Assembly: GCA_002720125.1 (NCBI GenBank)
Contig: PBGQ01000028.1
Coordinates: 12,052-21,395 of the forward strand
DNA: 9,344 nucleotides
Reading direction: 5' to 3'
Source of the DNA: Rickettsiales bacterium
Lineage (GTDB): Bacteria > Pseudomonadota > Alphaproteobacteria > TMED109
A model generated the notes under the pieces. The model saw only the letters and a list, made by a program, of their open reading frames with translations. It was not told where the DNA came from and searched no databases. A program made the position numbers and the translations under genes. The stretch's first letter is position 1, and each line of letters begins with the position of its first letter. This document shows, one piece after another, positions 1-6,820 of this stretch.

Positions 1-1128
1 TTTATTTTGTTCCCTAGAAAATAATTTTTCAATTTTCGCAAGATATAGATATGCTTCTTTACTAGGCTTAATATTTATAGATTTAATAATATCTTTTCTT
101 GCTTCTCCCCATAATTTTGCCTCATATTTCATCTTTCCATAAACGAGATATTTTATATGCGAATTTTTACTTTTTTTAAGTATGTCATTCAGTGAAGCAA
201 TTTGTAGCTTTTGATCTTTACTCTCCAACCCGTATTCTAGACATTTTTGTATGTTAGGATGAGGAAAATCTTCCCAATATCTTTTTAATACTTTGATTAG
301 TTGCCTTTTTGATTTGGCTATTTTAAGTTTACAGAAAAGTTCTACAAATGGAGGAAAACTTTTATTGGTATCCATTGCTTTAATAATATATTCTTTAGCT
401 TTTTTTTTATTACCTTTTAAAAAAAAATCATTAGCTATTTGAAAATCTATTAAACCCTCTATATTTCTAGTTTTTGTATCTTTATTAAGGCGTTTCTTTT
501 TAAGGAAATTAGAAAAATCCATCCAATTATTATTTTTAATACAAAAACTTATACACTCATTGTTAATTAGATTGATTGAAATGCCATATTCTCTTGACTT
601 AGAAAGCATATTATTAAATAACTCGATATCATTTTTTTTGTTTGCAAACTTTATAATCCCCTTTAGGGCTAAAGGTCTTGTTACTTTATAGCTTAGCATT
701 TTTGTTAGTATTTTGAAATTATCAGCCTCATTTGTACGATTGTCATTGATTTGTAATTTTAAAAATAATAATAGAGGCGACTCTTTTAAGTTATTTTTAG
801 CAAGAAAGTATTTTTTTTTTGTTAATCTCATATCTCCATAAGATGAAGCTATGACTCCTTCATGAAGAGCTACTCTAGCTTTCCTAATTCTAGAGAGTTT
901 TAAATTTTTTTTAATCTTAGAAGGGAAGCTGATTATTTTAATTAACAAAAGTAATGTAAATAGAAAAAAAAAGAGAAAACAAATAATTGAAATTATGAAA
1001 AAAGATATGCTAGTGCTAATCTGCCATCCTAACCAGTTAATTGCTATGGTACCGTTATTTTTAGCAAACCACATAGCTGATGAACTAACCATGGCCATAG
1101 ATATGATTAAAGCTATAATTTTAATCAA
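1..1128 (-). CDS. hemY: HemY-like inner-membrane protein (HemY_N family), C-terminus cut off by window edge
   Basis: Open frame of 376 codons with no stop before the left edge, so the C-terminus is missing. The start is a TTG (1128-1126) that overlaps the TGA of the upstream gene as TTGA, leaving the two coupled; an in-frame ATG at 1098 is the main alternative. Two hydrophobic helices (about residues 3-22 and 39-63) flank a short loop with a W-x-x-W pattern, followed by a basic stretch and then the segment ARVALHEGVIASSYGDM (84-100). That matches the HemY_N/TPR family, which resembles 'ALHEGLxALAEGDW'. The remainder looks like helical TPR-type repeats. The protein should be anchored in the inner membrane with the repeats in the cytoplasm. 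This family (alphaproteobacterial Orf52m-like) is found beside heme genes, but its biochemical role is not settled. It is unrelated to the HemY-named protoporphyrinogen oxidase of Bacillus. A run of ten A (coding strand, 811-820) encodes lysines. Confidence 0.85.
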   Translation of the reverse strand, partial: MIKIIALIISMAMVSSSAMWFAKNNGTIAINWLGWQISTSISFFIISIICFLFFFLFTLLLLIKIISFPSKIKKNLKLSRIRKARVALHEGVIASSYGDMRLTKKKYFLAKNNLKESPLLLFLKLQINDNRTNEADNFKILTKMLSYKVTRPLALKGIIKFANKKNDIELFNNMLSKSREYGISINLINNECISFCIKNNNWMDFSNFLKKKRLNKDTKTRNIEGLIDFQIANDFFLKGNKKKAKEYIIKAMDTNKSFPPFVELFCKLKIAKSKRQLIKVLKRYWEDFPHPNIQKCLEYGLESKDQKLQIASLNDILKKSKNSHIKYLVYGKMKYEAKLWGEARKDIIKSINIKPSKEAYLYLAKIEKLFSREQNK

Positions 1129-2282
1129 TTTCTTTTACGTAATGCGGCAGTAGTTTTTGCAAGTAAGTTTTCAGCAGCAATATTTGCATTTTGTCTTGCT
1201 TTGGCTTCTGATAGCCAAGCATTAAGAACACCTCTATCCTTTGGTATTAATGAGTCTACTTCTTTAATTGCTTTTTTTAAATTTCCCTTTGATATCGCAT
1301 CTTCGGCTCTTAATAAAGCACCGGGTGTTCCTTGAATACTGTTAATATCTGTAGGTTTAATTTTTACATACTTGGATATTTCGCTTCTTAAATTATCTCT
1401 CCAATTTACATCTCTTTTAGTTTTATCTGCATCTCTAAGTTCTCCAGCTCTAACACTTAGCCTAGCTGCAAGGTCTGCTAATGTTGGAGCACCTCCTTTT
1501 GCATATCTTAAGAGTGCTGGGTTTAAACCTTCCTCGCCTAGAGCAACAAGTTGAGGAGCATATGGGACTCCTGACTTTAATCTATCAACTAAACTTTGAG
1601 CAAGATACAGTCTATTTGATAATTCAGTTTTGCTAGAAGACAGCATTAATTTAGAATTATTTATGATATTCTGCTCCAATTCATTTATTTCTTTTCGAAT
1701 CTTTTCAGAGTTATTAATTACATTTTCTATCCTTTGATTAACAGCTTCTACATTTTTTAGGTTTTCCTTAGTATTATTTATTGAAGTAAAAACCTGGGTT
1801 TCCAAATCGTCAATTTTATCTATAGATACCTTGTTTGCTTCATTTTCTAATATAATATTACTGATTTTTCTATCTAAAACTTTTAGTTGTTCTTTTATAA
1901 CAGAATTATCGGCTATATTTTGTTCATTTATAGTTTTATTAATATCAGAATTCATATCCATATATGAATATACGATTACGGCTGCAATGCTTCCTGATAA
2001 AACACCGAAAACTATACCAAATACTGCTTCTTTAATTTTAAAAGAAAAAATAAAAATTTGTTTTAATATTGTATAAATTGCTAAAACTATATTGATTAAT
2101 ATGCTTACTAACTTATTAATGAAAATGTATGGAAAATTAATAATCATTTTGGAAAATATAAATAGAGAACTATTCTTATAGTCAAAGTTTAACCTAAAAT
2201 TGTTTTTAGTATTAGGTGTTTTCTTTTTATTAATTAATTTTTTCTTTTGTTTTGAGTTATATCTTTTCTTTTTAGCAGGCAT
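1125..2282 (-). CDS. Mitofilin/Mic60-like inner-membrane protein (COG4223 type)
   Basis: A 385-residue protein. I start it at the ATG at 2282 because GGGAG (2295-2291) lies 8 nt upstream, two nucleotides after the hemD stop; a longer frame would need TTG at 2297 inside hemD and would have no such site. The N-terminus is very basic (11 Lys and 1 Arg in the first 28). A long hydrophobic stretch (about 40-79) follows, then a glycine-containing transmembrane segment (about 86-106). Next comes a coiled-coil-like Asn/Glu/Lys-rich region (about 112-215). The C-terminal mitofilin region (about 220-380) contains YLAQSLVDRLKSGVPYAPQL and ALLRYAKGGAPTLADLAARL. In this family the body is periplasmic and, in mitochondria, Mic60 shapes cristae junctions; the alphaproteobacterial homologues are implicated in membrane architecture. 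Its place between hemD and the HemY-like gene is the typical one for alphaproteobacteria. The C-terminal third is richer in Ala, Leu, Gly and Arg than the N-terminal two-thirds, as expected if only that part is strongly conserved. Confidence 0.88.
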   Translation of the reverse strand: MPAKKKRYNSKQKKKLINKKKTPNTKNNFRLNFDYKNSSLFIFSKMIINFPYIFINKLVSILINIVLAIYTILKQIFIFSFKIKEAVFGIVFGVLSGSIAAVIVYSYMDMNSDINKTINEQNIADNSVIKEQLKVLDRKISNIILENEANKVSIDKIDDLETQVFTSINNTKENLKNVEAVNQRIENVINNSEKIRKEINELEQNIINNSKLMLSSSKTELSNRLYLAQSLVDRLKSGVPYAPQLVALGEEGLNPALLRYAKGGAPTLADLAARLSVRAGELRDADKTKRDVNWRDNLRSEISKYVKIKPTDINSIQGTPGALLRAEDAISKGNLKKAIKEVDSLIPKDRGVLNAWLSEAKARQNANIAAENLLAKTTAALRKRN

Positions 2283-2284
2283 GA

Positions 2285-3004
2285 CTATTTCTCCCAACTT
2301 AGGATTTTTACTATCTCACGAGTATCAGGATTCTTAGCATATCGCTTATTAATTATACTTTTAGGTAATGTTTTTGCAATATTGGAACTAAGACAAGCAA
2401 AATTAATAGAATTGATTTTTGCATCAGTAAAACTTTTTTTGAGTAATCTAATACAATTTCTCGCACCCTTTCGAGAAAGTAGTACAATCCAGGCCAACTG
2501 TTCTGTATTTACTATATTTATAAATTCCTTGTGTAGAAATTTGGTAAATACTGTTTCATATAAAATATACCTGTTTACATTGTAACCATTGCTGGTCAGA
2601 ATACTTGGTAAGTCATTTGAAATTTTTTTTGCACCTGCGTAAATAATCTCACCATTACCTTTCACAGTTTTATTTATTAATTCTAACATTCTATCACTAT
2701 CTGCATTACAATCAATTATATTTTTGAAACCACATTCTTTTGCAGTTCTAGAAGAAGAACTACCCATGGTAAAAATTTTAATTTTTCTATCTCTTATTAA
2801 TCTTGACAAAATTAATATACCATTTACAGAAGAGGTACAAATTGCTTGAGCATTTAAGGTAGAAATTCTTTCCTTTCTTATATTTTTTATTTCAAGTATA
2901 GGATATGTCTTTACTTGAAAACCTAAATTTTTTATTTTCTCCTCTAATTCTTCATTACTAATGGTAAGAGAACTTCTAAAAATTATAACGTACTTCTTCA
3001 TCAT
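2285..3004 (-). CDS. hemD: Uroporphyrinogen-III synthase
   Basis: A 239-residue protein, close to the usual HemD length (about 240-260). It cyclises hydroxymethylbilane with inversion of ring D to give uroporphyrinogen III, the step after HemC, in the cytoplasm. HemD sequences diverge strongly, so the call rests on the overall two-domain pattern plus context. The N-terminal strand is YVIIFRSS (5-12), and a later segment is TYPILEI (33-39). AICTSSVNGI (54-63) corresponds to the usual 'vxFTSxNGV' turn. FTMGSSSSRTAKECGF (78-93) is the 'GxxTAxxLxxxGF' segment. GEIIYAGAKK (118-127) and YILYETVF (146-153) begin the second domain, and IVLLSRKGARN (173-183) is the 'SxxxxxxF' region. The ATG at 3004 overlaps the hemC TGA as ATGA, a strong sign of translational coupling. 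The gene ends with TAG at 2285, and the ribosome-binding site of the next gene lies inside its last codons. Confidence 0.88.
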   Translation of the reverse strand: MMKKYVIIFRSSLTISNEELEEKIKNLGFQVKTYPILEIKNIRKERISTLNAQAICTSSVNGILILSRLIRDRKIKIFTMGSSSSRTAKECGFKNIIDCNADSDRMLELINKTVKGNGEIIYAGAKKISNDLPSILTSNGYNVNRYILYETVFTKFLHKEFINIVNTEQLAWIVLLSRKGARNCIRLLKKSFTDAKINSINFACLSSNIAKTLPKSIINKRYAKNPDTREIVKILSWEK

Positions 3005-3927
3005 TTTTTAAATTTAAATTTAATCTTGGAGAGTATTTCTTTTGCACATTGCCTTCCTAAATGCTTTGCATCCATAGCACATGATGTCTTCCTTACCTCT
3101 ACGTATTTTAAACCATCTGTAGAAAATAACCTTGCTCTTATTTTAAGACAGGCCTTCTCTATATTTGCATATACACCTATTGGAGTAAAACAATCACCTT
3201 TAATTTCTTTTATTAACTCCCTTTCAGCTGAAATTATTAATCTTGTTTTTTTATGATCAATTAATTTTAATTTTTTTTTCAGGTGCTCATTATCTCTTCT
3301 TTGCATAATGGCTATAACGCCCTGACCTGGAGCAGGTAAAATTTTAGATAAGGGCACGACTCTTAAATTTATTTTATAGTTTTTACTTTTTAATCGCGCT
3401 AGTCCTGCCTGTGCAAGTAGGGTAGCAAATACTTTCCCTTCATATACTTTTTTAATTCTAGTGTCTATATTACCCCTAAGATTCTTTATAATGATGTCAG
3501 GTCTATAATGCTTTATGTAGGAAATTCTCCTAGGACTAGAACTTCCAAAAATACTTCCGTGAGGAATGTCTTCAATCTTTATAATACCTGACCTCCTAGT
3601 AACTAAAACATCCCTTGGATTTTCTCTTTTAAGAAATGCGCTTATTTCTAGTCCTCTACTTATGTAAGATGGTATGTCTTTAGAAGAATGTACGGCAATA
3701 TCTATTTCTCTGTTGAGAACTAGTTTATCTAGTTCATTAGTAAATAAACCTTTTCCCCCAGCATCTTTAAATTTTTTATGTGTAAAAGTATCACCTTTGC
3801 TAAGGATGTATTTTACTTTTATATTTTCAATGCCTATCAATTTTAGTTTTTTAACAACTATTTTTGTTTGCTCTTTAGCTAACGGACTTTGTCTGGAACC
3901 AATTAAAAATACTTTTTTATTTCTCAT
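3001..3927 (-). CDS. hemC: Hydroxymethylbilane synthase (porphobilinogen deaminase)
   Basis: A 308-residue cytoplasmic enzyme that polymerises four porphobilinogens into hydroxymethylbilane, at the normal family length. Visible signatures are SRQSPLAKEQT (11-21), LFTNELDKLVLNREIDIAVHSSKD (61-84) with the catalytic aspartate at D84, and FGSSSPRR (127-134). Also visible are NLRGNIDTRI (149-158), LPAPGQGVIAI (197-207), and EIKGDCFTPIGVYA (241-254), in which C246 is the dipyrromethane cofactor-binding cysteine. All residues expected of an active enzyme that I can place are present. The start is the ATG at 3927; the next upstream bases form the 34-bp divergent spacer and hold no Shine-Dalgarno, only A/T. 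It is the first gene of the minus-strand run hemC-hemD-Mic60-HemY and lies head to head with tsaD, an arrangement common in alphaproteobacteria. Confidence 0.97.
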   Translation of the reverse strand: MRNKKVFLIGSRQSPLAKEQTKIVVKKLKLIGIENIKVKYILSKGDTFTHKKFKDAGGKGLFTNELDKLVLNREIDIAVHSSKDIPSYISRGLEISAFLKRENPRDVLVTRRSGIIKIEDIPHGSIFGSSSPRRISYIKHYRPDIIIKNLRGNIDTRIKKVYEGKVFATLLAQAGLARLKSKNYKINLRVVPLSKILPAPGQGVIAIMQRRDNEHLKKKLKLIDHKKTRLIISAERELIKEIKGDCFTPIGVYANIEKACLKIRARLFSTDGLKYVEVRKTSCAMDAKHLGRQCAKEILSKIKFKFKK

Positions 3928-3961
3928 AACTATATTTTTATTTATATTAAATATAATTTAT
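3928..3961. promoter_or_regulatory. 34-bp divergent spacer with candidate promoters for hemC and tsaD
   Basis: This is the only space between the head-to-head hemC and tsaD start codons, and almost every base is A or T. On the plus strand an exact TATAAT occurs at 3952-3957, four bases before the tsaD ATG, so a start site 5-7 nt downstream would fall at or within the ATG. On the minus strand TATAAA (3946-3941) would give an RNA with a leader of only a few bases for hemC; TATAGT (3934-3929) would give none. No good -35 is visible for either strand, and any -35 elements or activator sites would have to lie inside the opposite gene. No Shine-Dalgarno is present for either gene. Because the spacer is nearly pure A/T, a -10 match could arise by chance, so only the location is well supported. 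Confidence 0.45.
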
Positions 3962-4987
3962 ATGAAAATACTAGGAATAGAAAGTAGCTGTGATGATACG
4001 TCTGTTGCTGTAATAGATAGCAACAGAAAAATTCTTTCAAATATAGTAAAATCACAAGATGAAGTACACATGTTATATAACGGAGTAGTCCCAGAACTAG
4101 CAGCTAGAAGCCATATTACTCATATTGACAATCTTTTTAAAGAAGCTTTGTTGGCATCAAAAACTAAGATAGGAGAAATAAAATTAGTTGCAGCAACAGC
4201 GGGACCAGGGTTAATAGGTGGCCTTTTAGTGGGGCTTACATTTGCCAAAACTATTGCCCAAGTAAGTAATGTTCCTTTCGTTGCTGTAAATCATTTGGAA
4301 GGTCACGCCTTGACAACAAGGTTAACTGCAAATATTTCTTATCCTTTTTTACTACTTTTGGTTTCGGGAGGACATTCAAACTTTTATTATATTAAAAACG
4401 TCAATAATTACCAAAATCTAGGCGGTACTCTAGACGATGCATTGGGCGAAGCTTATGATAAAGTGGGAAATATATTAGGATTAGATTTTCCAGGTGGTCC
4501 AAAGTTAGAAAAACTTGCGAAAAATGGCAATCCAGAGGCTTTTATATTTCCAAAACCTTTATTAAGAAAAAACAATCTTGACCTATCTTTTTCAGGACTT
4601 AAAACATCTGTGCTACAAAAATATAAATCTTTAAATACTATAGATAAAGAAGAAAGCCTAAAGGCAGATATAGCTGCTAGTTTTCAGAAAACCATTTGTG
4701 AAATAATTTGCACAAAAATAAAAATTGCAATAAATCTATGTAAAAAAAAAGGATTATCTTTTGATAATTTTGTAATTTCAGGAGGCGTTGCTGCTAATAA
4801 ATATTTAAGAAATAACATTAAAAAAACCATAGCTAAAGAAAATAAAAAACATTATTTTCCCCCTATCAATCTCTGTACAGATAATGCAGCTATGATAGCA
4901 TGGGCAGGATATGAGAGGTACAAAAAGAAATTGACCAATCCTTTAAATATATCTGCAAAACCTAGATGGCCGCTGGAGGAGAAATAA
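3962..4987 (+). CDS. tsaD: tRNA threonylcarbamoyladenosine transferase TsaD (Kae1/Gcp family)
   Basis: A 341-residue enzyme of normal family length. It transfers the threonylcarbamoyl group from threonylcarbamoyl-AMP to A37 of ANN-decoding tRNAs, working with TsaB and TsaE. The start is the ATG at 3962, giving MKILGIESSCDDTSVAVID, the canonical N-terminus; the frame stays open about 96 codons further upstream but that stretch is antisense to hemC. Signatures seen are PELAARSHITHI (44-55), VNHLEGH (109-115) with metal ligands H111 and H115, and LLLVSGGHSN (131-140). Others are LDDALGEAYDKVG (157-169), LDFPGGPKLEKLA (174-186), FSGLKTS (210-216), ISGGVAANKYLR (272-283) and CTDNAAMIAWAG (305-316) with the third ligand D307. 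The sequence encodes a run of nine A at 4742-4750 (Lys-Lys-Lys). Its stop is directly followed by the gpsA ATG, and its last codons carry the gpsA ribosome-binding site. Confidence 0.97.
   Translation: MKILGIESSCDDTSVAVIDSNRKILSNIVKSQDEVHMLYNGVVPELAARSHITHIDNLFKEALLASKTKIGEIKLVAATAGPGLIGGLLVGLTFAKTIAQVSNVPFVAVNHLEGHALTTRLTANISYPFLLLLVSGGHSNFYYIKNVNNYQNLGGTLDDALGEAYDKVGNILGLDFPGGPKLEKLAKNGNPEAFIFPKPLLRKNNLDLSFSGLKTSVLQKYKSLNTIDKEESLKADIAASFQKTICEIICTKIKIAINLCKKKGLSFDNFVISGGVAANKYLRNNIKKTIAKENKKHYFPPINLCTDNAAMIAWAGYERYKKKLTNPLNISAKPRWPLEEK
4975..4982 (+). promoter_or_regulatory. Strong Shine-Dalgarno for gpsA inside the tsaD 3' end
   Basis: GGAGGAGA lies 5 nt before the gpsA ATG (GGAGG core spacing 8 nt) and overlaps the tsaD codons for Leu-Glu-Glu-Lys. 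It is the best ribosome-binding site in the window, in contrast to the bare A/T start of tsaD. With no gap between the tsaD stop and the gpsA start, it implies that gpsA is translated from the tsaD mRNA by reinitiation or fresh loading at this site. Confidence 0.8.
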
Positions 4988-5995
4988 ATGAAAGAATATA
5001 ATACTATTATCTTTGGTGCGGGAGCTTGGGGTACAACAATAGCAAACCTAATTGCTAATAATTTAAATAAGGAGACCATTTTATGGTGTTACGAATCTGA
5101 AGTTGCACAAAATATTAATCAGACACATGAAAATAAGATTTATTTACCCGGAATTAAAATTAATAAAAAAGTAATAGCTTGTACAGATATTCCTGTTTCT
5201 AAAGCTAATTTCATTTTTTTAGCTAATCCGTCGCAAAATATCTACGATATGCTAAAAAAAATCTATGAGAAGAAAGAATTTAGAGAAATCAACAAAAAAG
5301 CAAGATATATAATATGTTCAAAAGGGATTGACTCAAAAAGAAAAAAACTGTTGTCCTCTCTTGTACAGGAATTTTTTCCTAAATCAAACATTTCCGTATT
5401 AAGCGGTCCTACATTTGCGAGAGAACTTGCTATAAAAAATCCTACTGCAGTAACTTTAGCAAATCAAAATTTAAAAACAGGAAAAGAAATTGCTAATTTA
5501 CTAAAAAACAATTATTTCAGAATTTATCTTAATCGAGACATAATAGGCGTGCAACTTTGTGGTGTTCTTAAAAATATTTTAGCAATCGCAGCAGGAATTT
5601 CAGATGGTTTAGACTTAGGAAAAAATGCAAGAGCTGCAATAATTGCAAGAGGTATCAAAGAAATTATAAATATCGTTAAATGTTTTGGTGGTAAAGAAAA
5701 AACTGTTATTGGTTTATCTGGTATTGGAGATATAGTTCTTACTTGTAATTCCAAATCTTCTAGAAACTTTAAGTATGGTTACGAAATTGCTAAGGGTTTA
5801 ATAAAGATTGATAAAACAAGAAATAGTCAGGAAGTTACAGAAGGATTTGAGAATATTAAATCCATTTTTTATTTTAAAAAAAAATTTAATATAGAAGCTC
5901 CTATAATAGAAGCAGTAAACGATATTGTTGTTGGAAAAAAAAGAATTCCCAGCATTGTAAAAAAATTATTAACTCGACCTACTAAGGAAGAGTAA
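4988..5995 (+). CDS. gpsA: NAD(P)-dependent glycerol-3-phosphate dehydrogenase
   Basis: A 335-residue cytoplasmic enzyme of normal length. It reduces dihydroxyacetone phosphate to sn-glycerol-3-phosphate, the backbone for phospholipids. The N-terminal Rossmann fold shows IIFGAGAWGTTIA (7-19), the dinucleotide-binding glycine motif. Other family segments are FLANPSQNIYDML (77-89), IICSKGI (108-114) and VLSGPTFARELA (137-148). The C-terminal domain shows LCGVLKNILAIAAGISDGL (190-208) with the catalytic lysine K195, and NARAAIIARGIKEI (213-226). GLSGIGDIVLTCNSKSSRNFKYG (242-264) includes the substrate-binding Arg-Asn pair, and EGFENIKSI (285-293) follows. It starts one base after the tsaD stop behind a strong ribosome-binding site. 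Its stop codon abuts the stop of the convergent dapD with no intervening base, and no hairpin terminator can be seen. Confidence 0.97.
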   Translation: MKEYNTIIFGAGAWGTTIANLIANNLNKETILWCYESEVAQNINQTHENKIYLPGIKINKKVIACTDIPVSKANFIFLANPSQNIYDMLKKIYEKKEFREINKKARYIICSKGIDSKRKKLLSSLVQEFFPKSNISVLSGPTFARELAIKNPTAVTLANQNLKTGKEIANLLKNNYFRIYLNRDIIGVQLCGVLKNILAIAAGISDGLDLGKNARAAIIARGIKEIINIVKCFGGKEKTVIGLSGIGDIVLTCNSKSSRNFKYGYEIAKGLIKIDKTRNSQEVTEGFENIKSIFYFKKKFNIEAPIIEAVNDIVVGKKRIPSIVKKLLTRPTKEE

Positions 5996-6820
5996 TTAAT
6001 CCCTAAGCAATTCATTTATGGAAGTTTTTGACCTAGTTTTTGCATCTACGGTTTTTACTATTACTGCACAATAAAGACTAATAGCAGATTTTTTATTATA
6101 AACTCCCGGGACAACAACAGAATATTTTGGTACTTTACCATAATAAACTTTTCCAGTAGCACGATTAATTATTTTAGTAGAAGCTCCTAGGTATACACCC
6201 ATAGATATAACACTTCCCTCTTCAACTATTACTCCTTCAGCAATTTCAGAACGAGCGCCTATAAAACAATTGTTTTCTACTATCACAGGAGTTGCTTGAA
6301 GAGGTTCAAGAACTCCACCAATTCCAACTCCTCCAGAGATATGACAATTGTCTCCGATTTGTGCACAACTTCCAACAGTACACCATGTATCTATCATAGT
6401 CGATTTTCCTACGTAAGCTCCTATATTTATAAAGGAAGGCATTACCACAGCTCCTTTGTCTATGTAGGAACCCTTTCTAATTACAGCATTTGGAACGACT
6501 CTAAATCCAGAGTCCGAAAATTTTTTCTTGTTCCAATTTTTAAACTTAGAAGGCACCTTATCCCACCAACTACTATTATCCGGCCCATTAGGTATCATTT
6601 TTTGAGAGGATACTAAGAAAGAAAGAAGAACAGCTTTTTTTACCCACTCATTAACTTTCCAATTTTCCTTGATTTTTTCTGAAACTCTAATTTCACCATT
6701 ATCAAGTAGTTTTATAGTATCTTTAATTATTTTTATAGCTTCCTTATTGTTCTTAATGCTCTTTTTTTCCTTTGCTTCCCACAGGCGATTAATTTCTTTC
6801 TCATATTTTTTTAATTTCAT
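5996..6820 (-). CDS. dapD: 2,3,4,5-tetrahydropyridine-2,6-dicarboxylate N-succinyltransferase
   Basis: A 274-residue enzyme of normal length. It succinylates tetrahydrodipicolinate in the lysine/meso-diaminopimelate pathway, feeding lysine and peptidoglycan. The helical N-terminal domain includes [13 protein letters not shown] (38-50) and [11 protein letters not shown] (58-68). Then [14 protein letters not shown] (107-120) leads into a left-handed beta-helix of hexapeptide repeats (about 112-225). Within it sit [22 protein letters not shown] (141-162), with the Asp144 position matching the family's proposed catalytic Asp, [16 protein letters not shown] (163-178), and [10 protein letters not shown] (187-196), with E192. 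The C-terminus includes [16 protein letters not shown] (250-265). The ATG at 6820 has AAGGAA (6833-6828) about 7 nt upstream and overlaps the HAD gene by 20 bases in another frame. In many alphaproteobacteria dapE follows; here the run ends at the convergent gpsA instead. Confidence 0.96.
   Translation of the reverse strand: MKLKKYEKEINRLWEAKEKKSIKNNKEAIKIIKDTIKLLDNGEIRVSEKIKENWKVNEWVKKAVLLSFLVSSQKMIPNGPDNSSWWDKVPSKFKNWNKKKFSDSGFRVVPNAVIRKGSYIDKGAVVMPSFINIGAYVGKSTMIDTWCTVGSCAQIGDNCHISGGVGIGGVLEPLQATPVIVENNCFIGARSEIAEGVIVEEGSVISMGVYLGASTKIINRATGKVYYGKVPKYSVVVPGVYNKKSAISLYCAVIVKTVDAKTRSKTSINELLRD

Noticed and set aside
781..830. T-runs after short complementary bases as possible intrinsic terminators.
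   Set aside because: They lie within open reading frames, encode lysine runs on the coding strand, and have no G/C-rich stem in front.
1..1128. The first 1.1 kb looked at first like an unannotated, gene-free stretch.
   Set aside because: It is a single minus-strand open frame of exactly 376 codons (HemY-like) that only lacks a stop because the window ends.
1372..1554. A short plus-strand frame with a leucine/serine-rich, signal-peptide-like start.
   Set aside because: It is the reverse reading of the conserved mitofilin domain and has no convincing ribosome-binding site or independent support.
3940..3957. A near-palindromic ATATTAAATAT-type sequence as an operator between hemC and tsaD.
   Set aside because: With almost only A and T in the spacer, partial palindromes of this kind are expected by chance and no extended symmetry is present.
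3674..3961. An upstream extension of the tsaD frame by about 96 codons, which would fuse a hydrophobic N-terminal region to TsaD.
   Set aside because: The extension lies antisense to conserved hemC motifs including the catalytic D84 region, and TsaD's canonical N-terminus MKILGIESSC begins exactly at the ATG at 3962.
4852..5079. Minus-strand frame spanning the tsaD/gpsA junction.
   Set aside because: It is antisense to the TsaD CTDNAA region and the GpsA glycine motif, both strongly conserved on the plus strand.
6296..6616. A 106-codon plus-strand frame opposite dapD.
   Set aside because: Its composition (Ser/Tyr/His-rich) is that of the reverse complement of the DapD hexapeptide repeats, and the opposite strand has conserved catalytic residues throughout.
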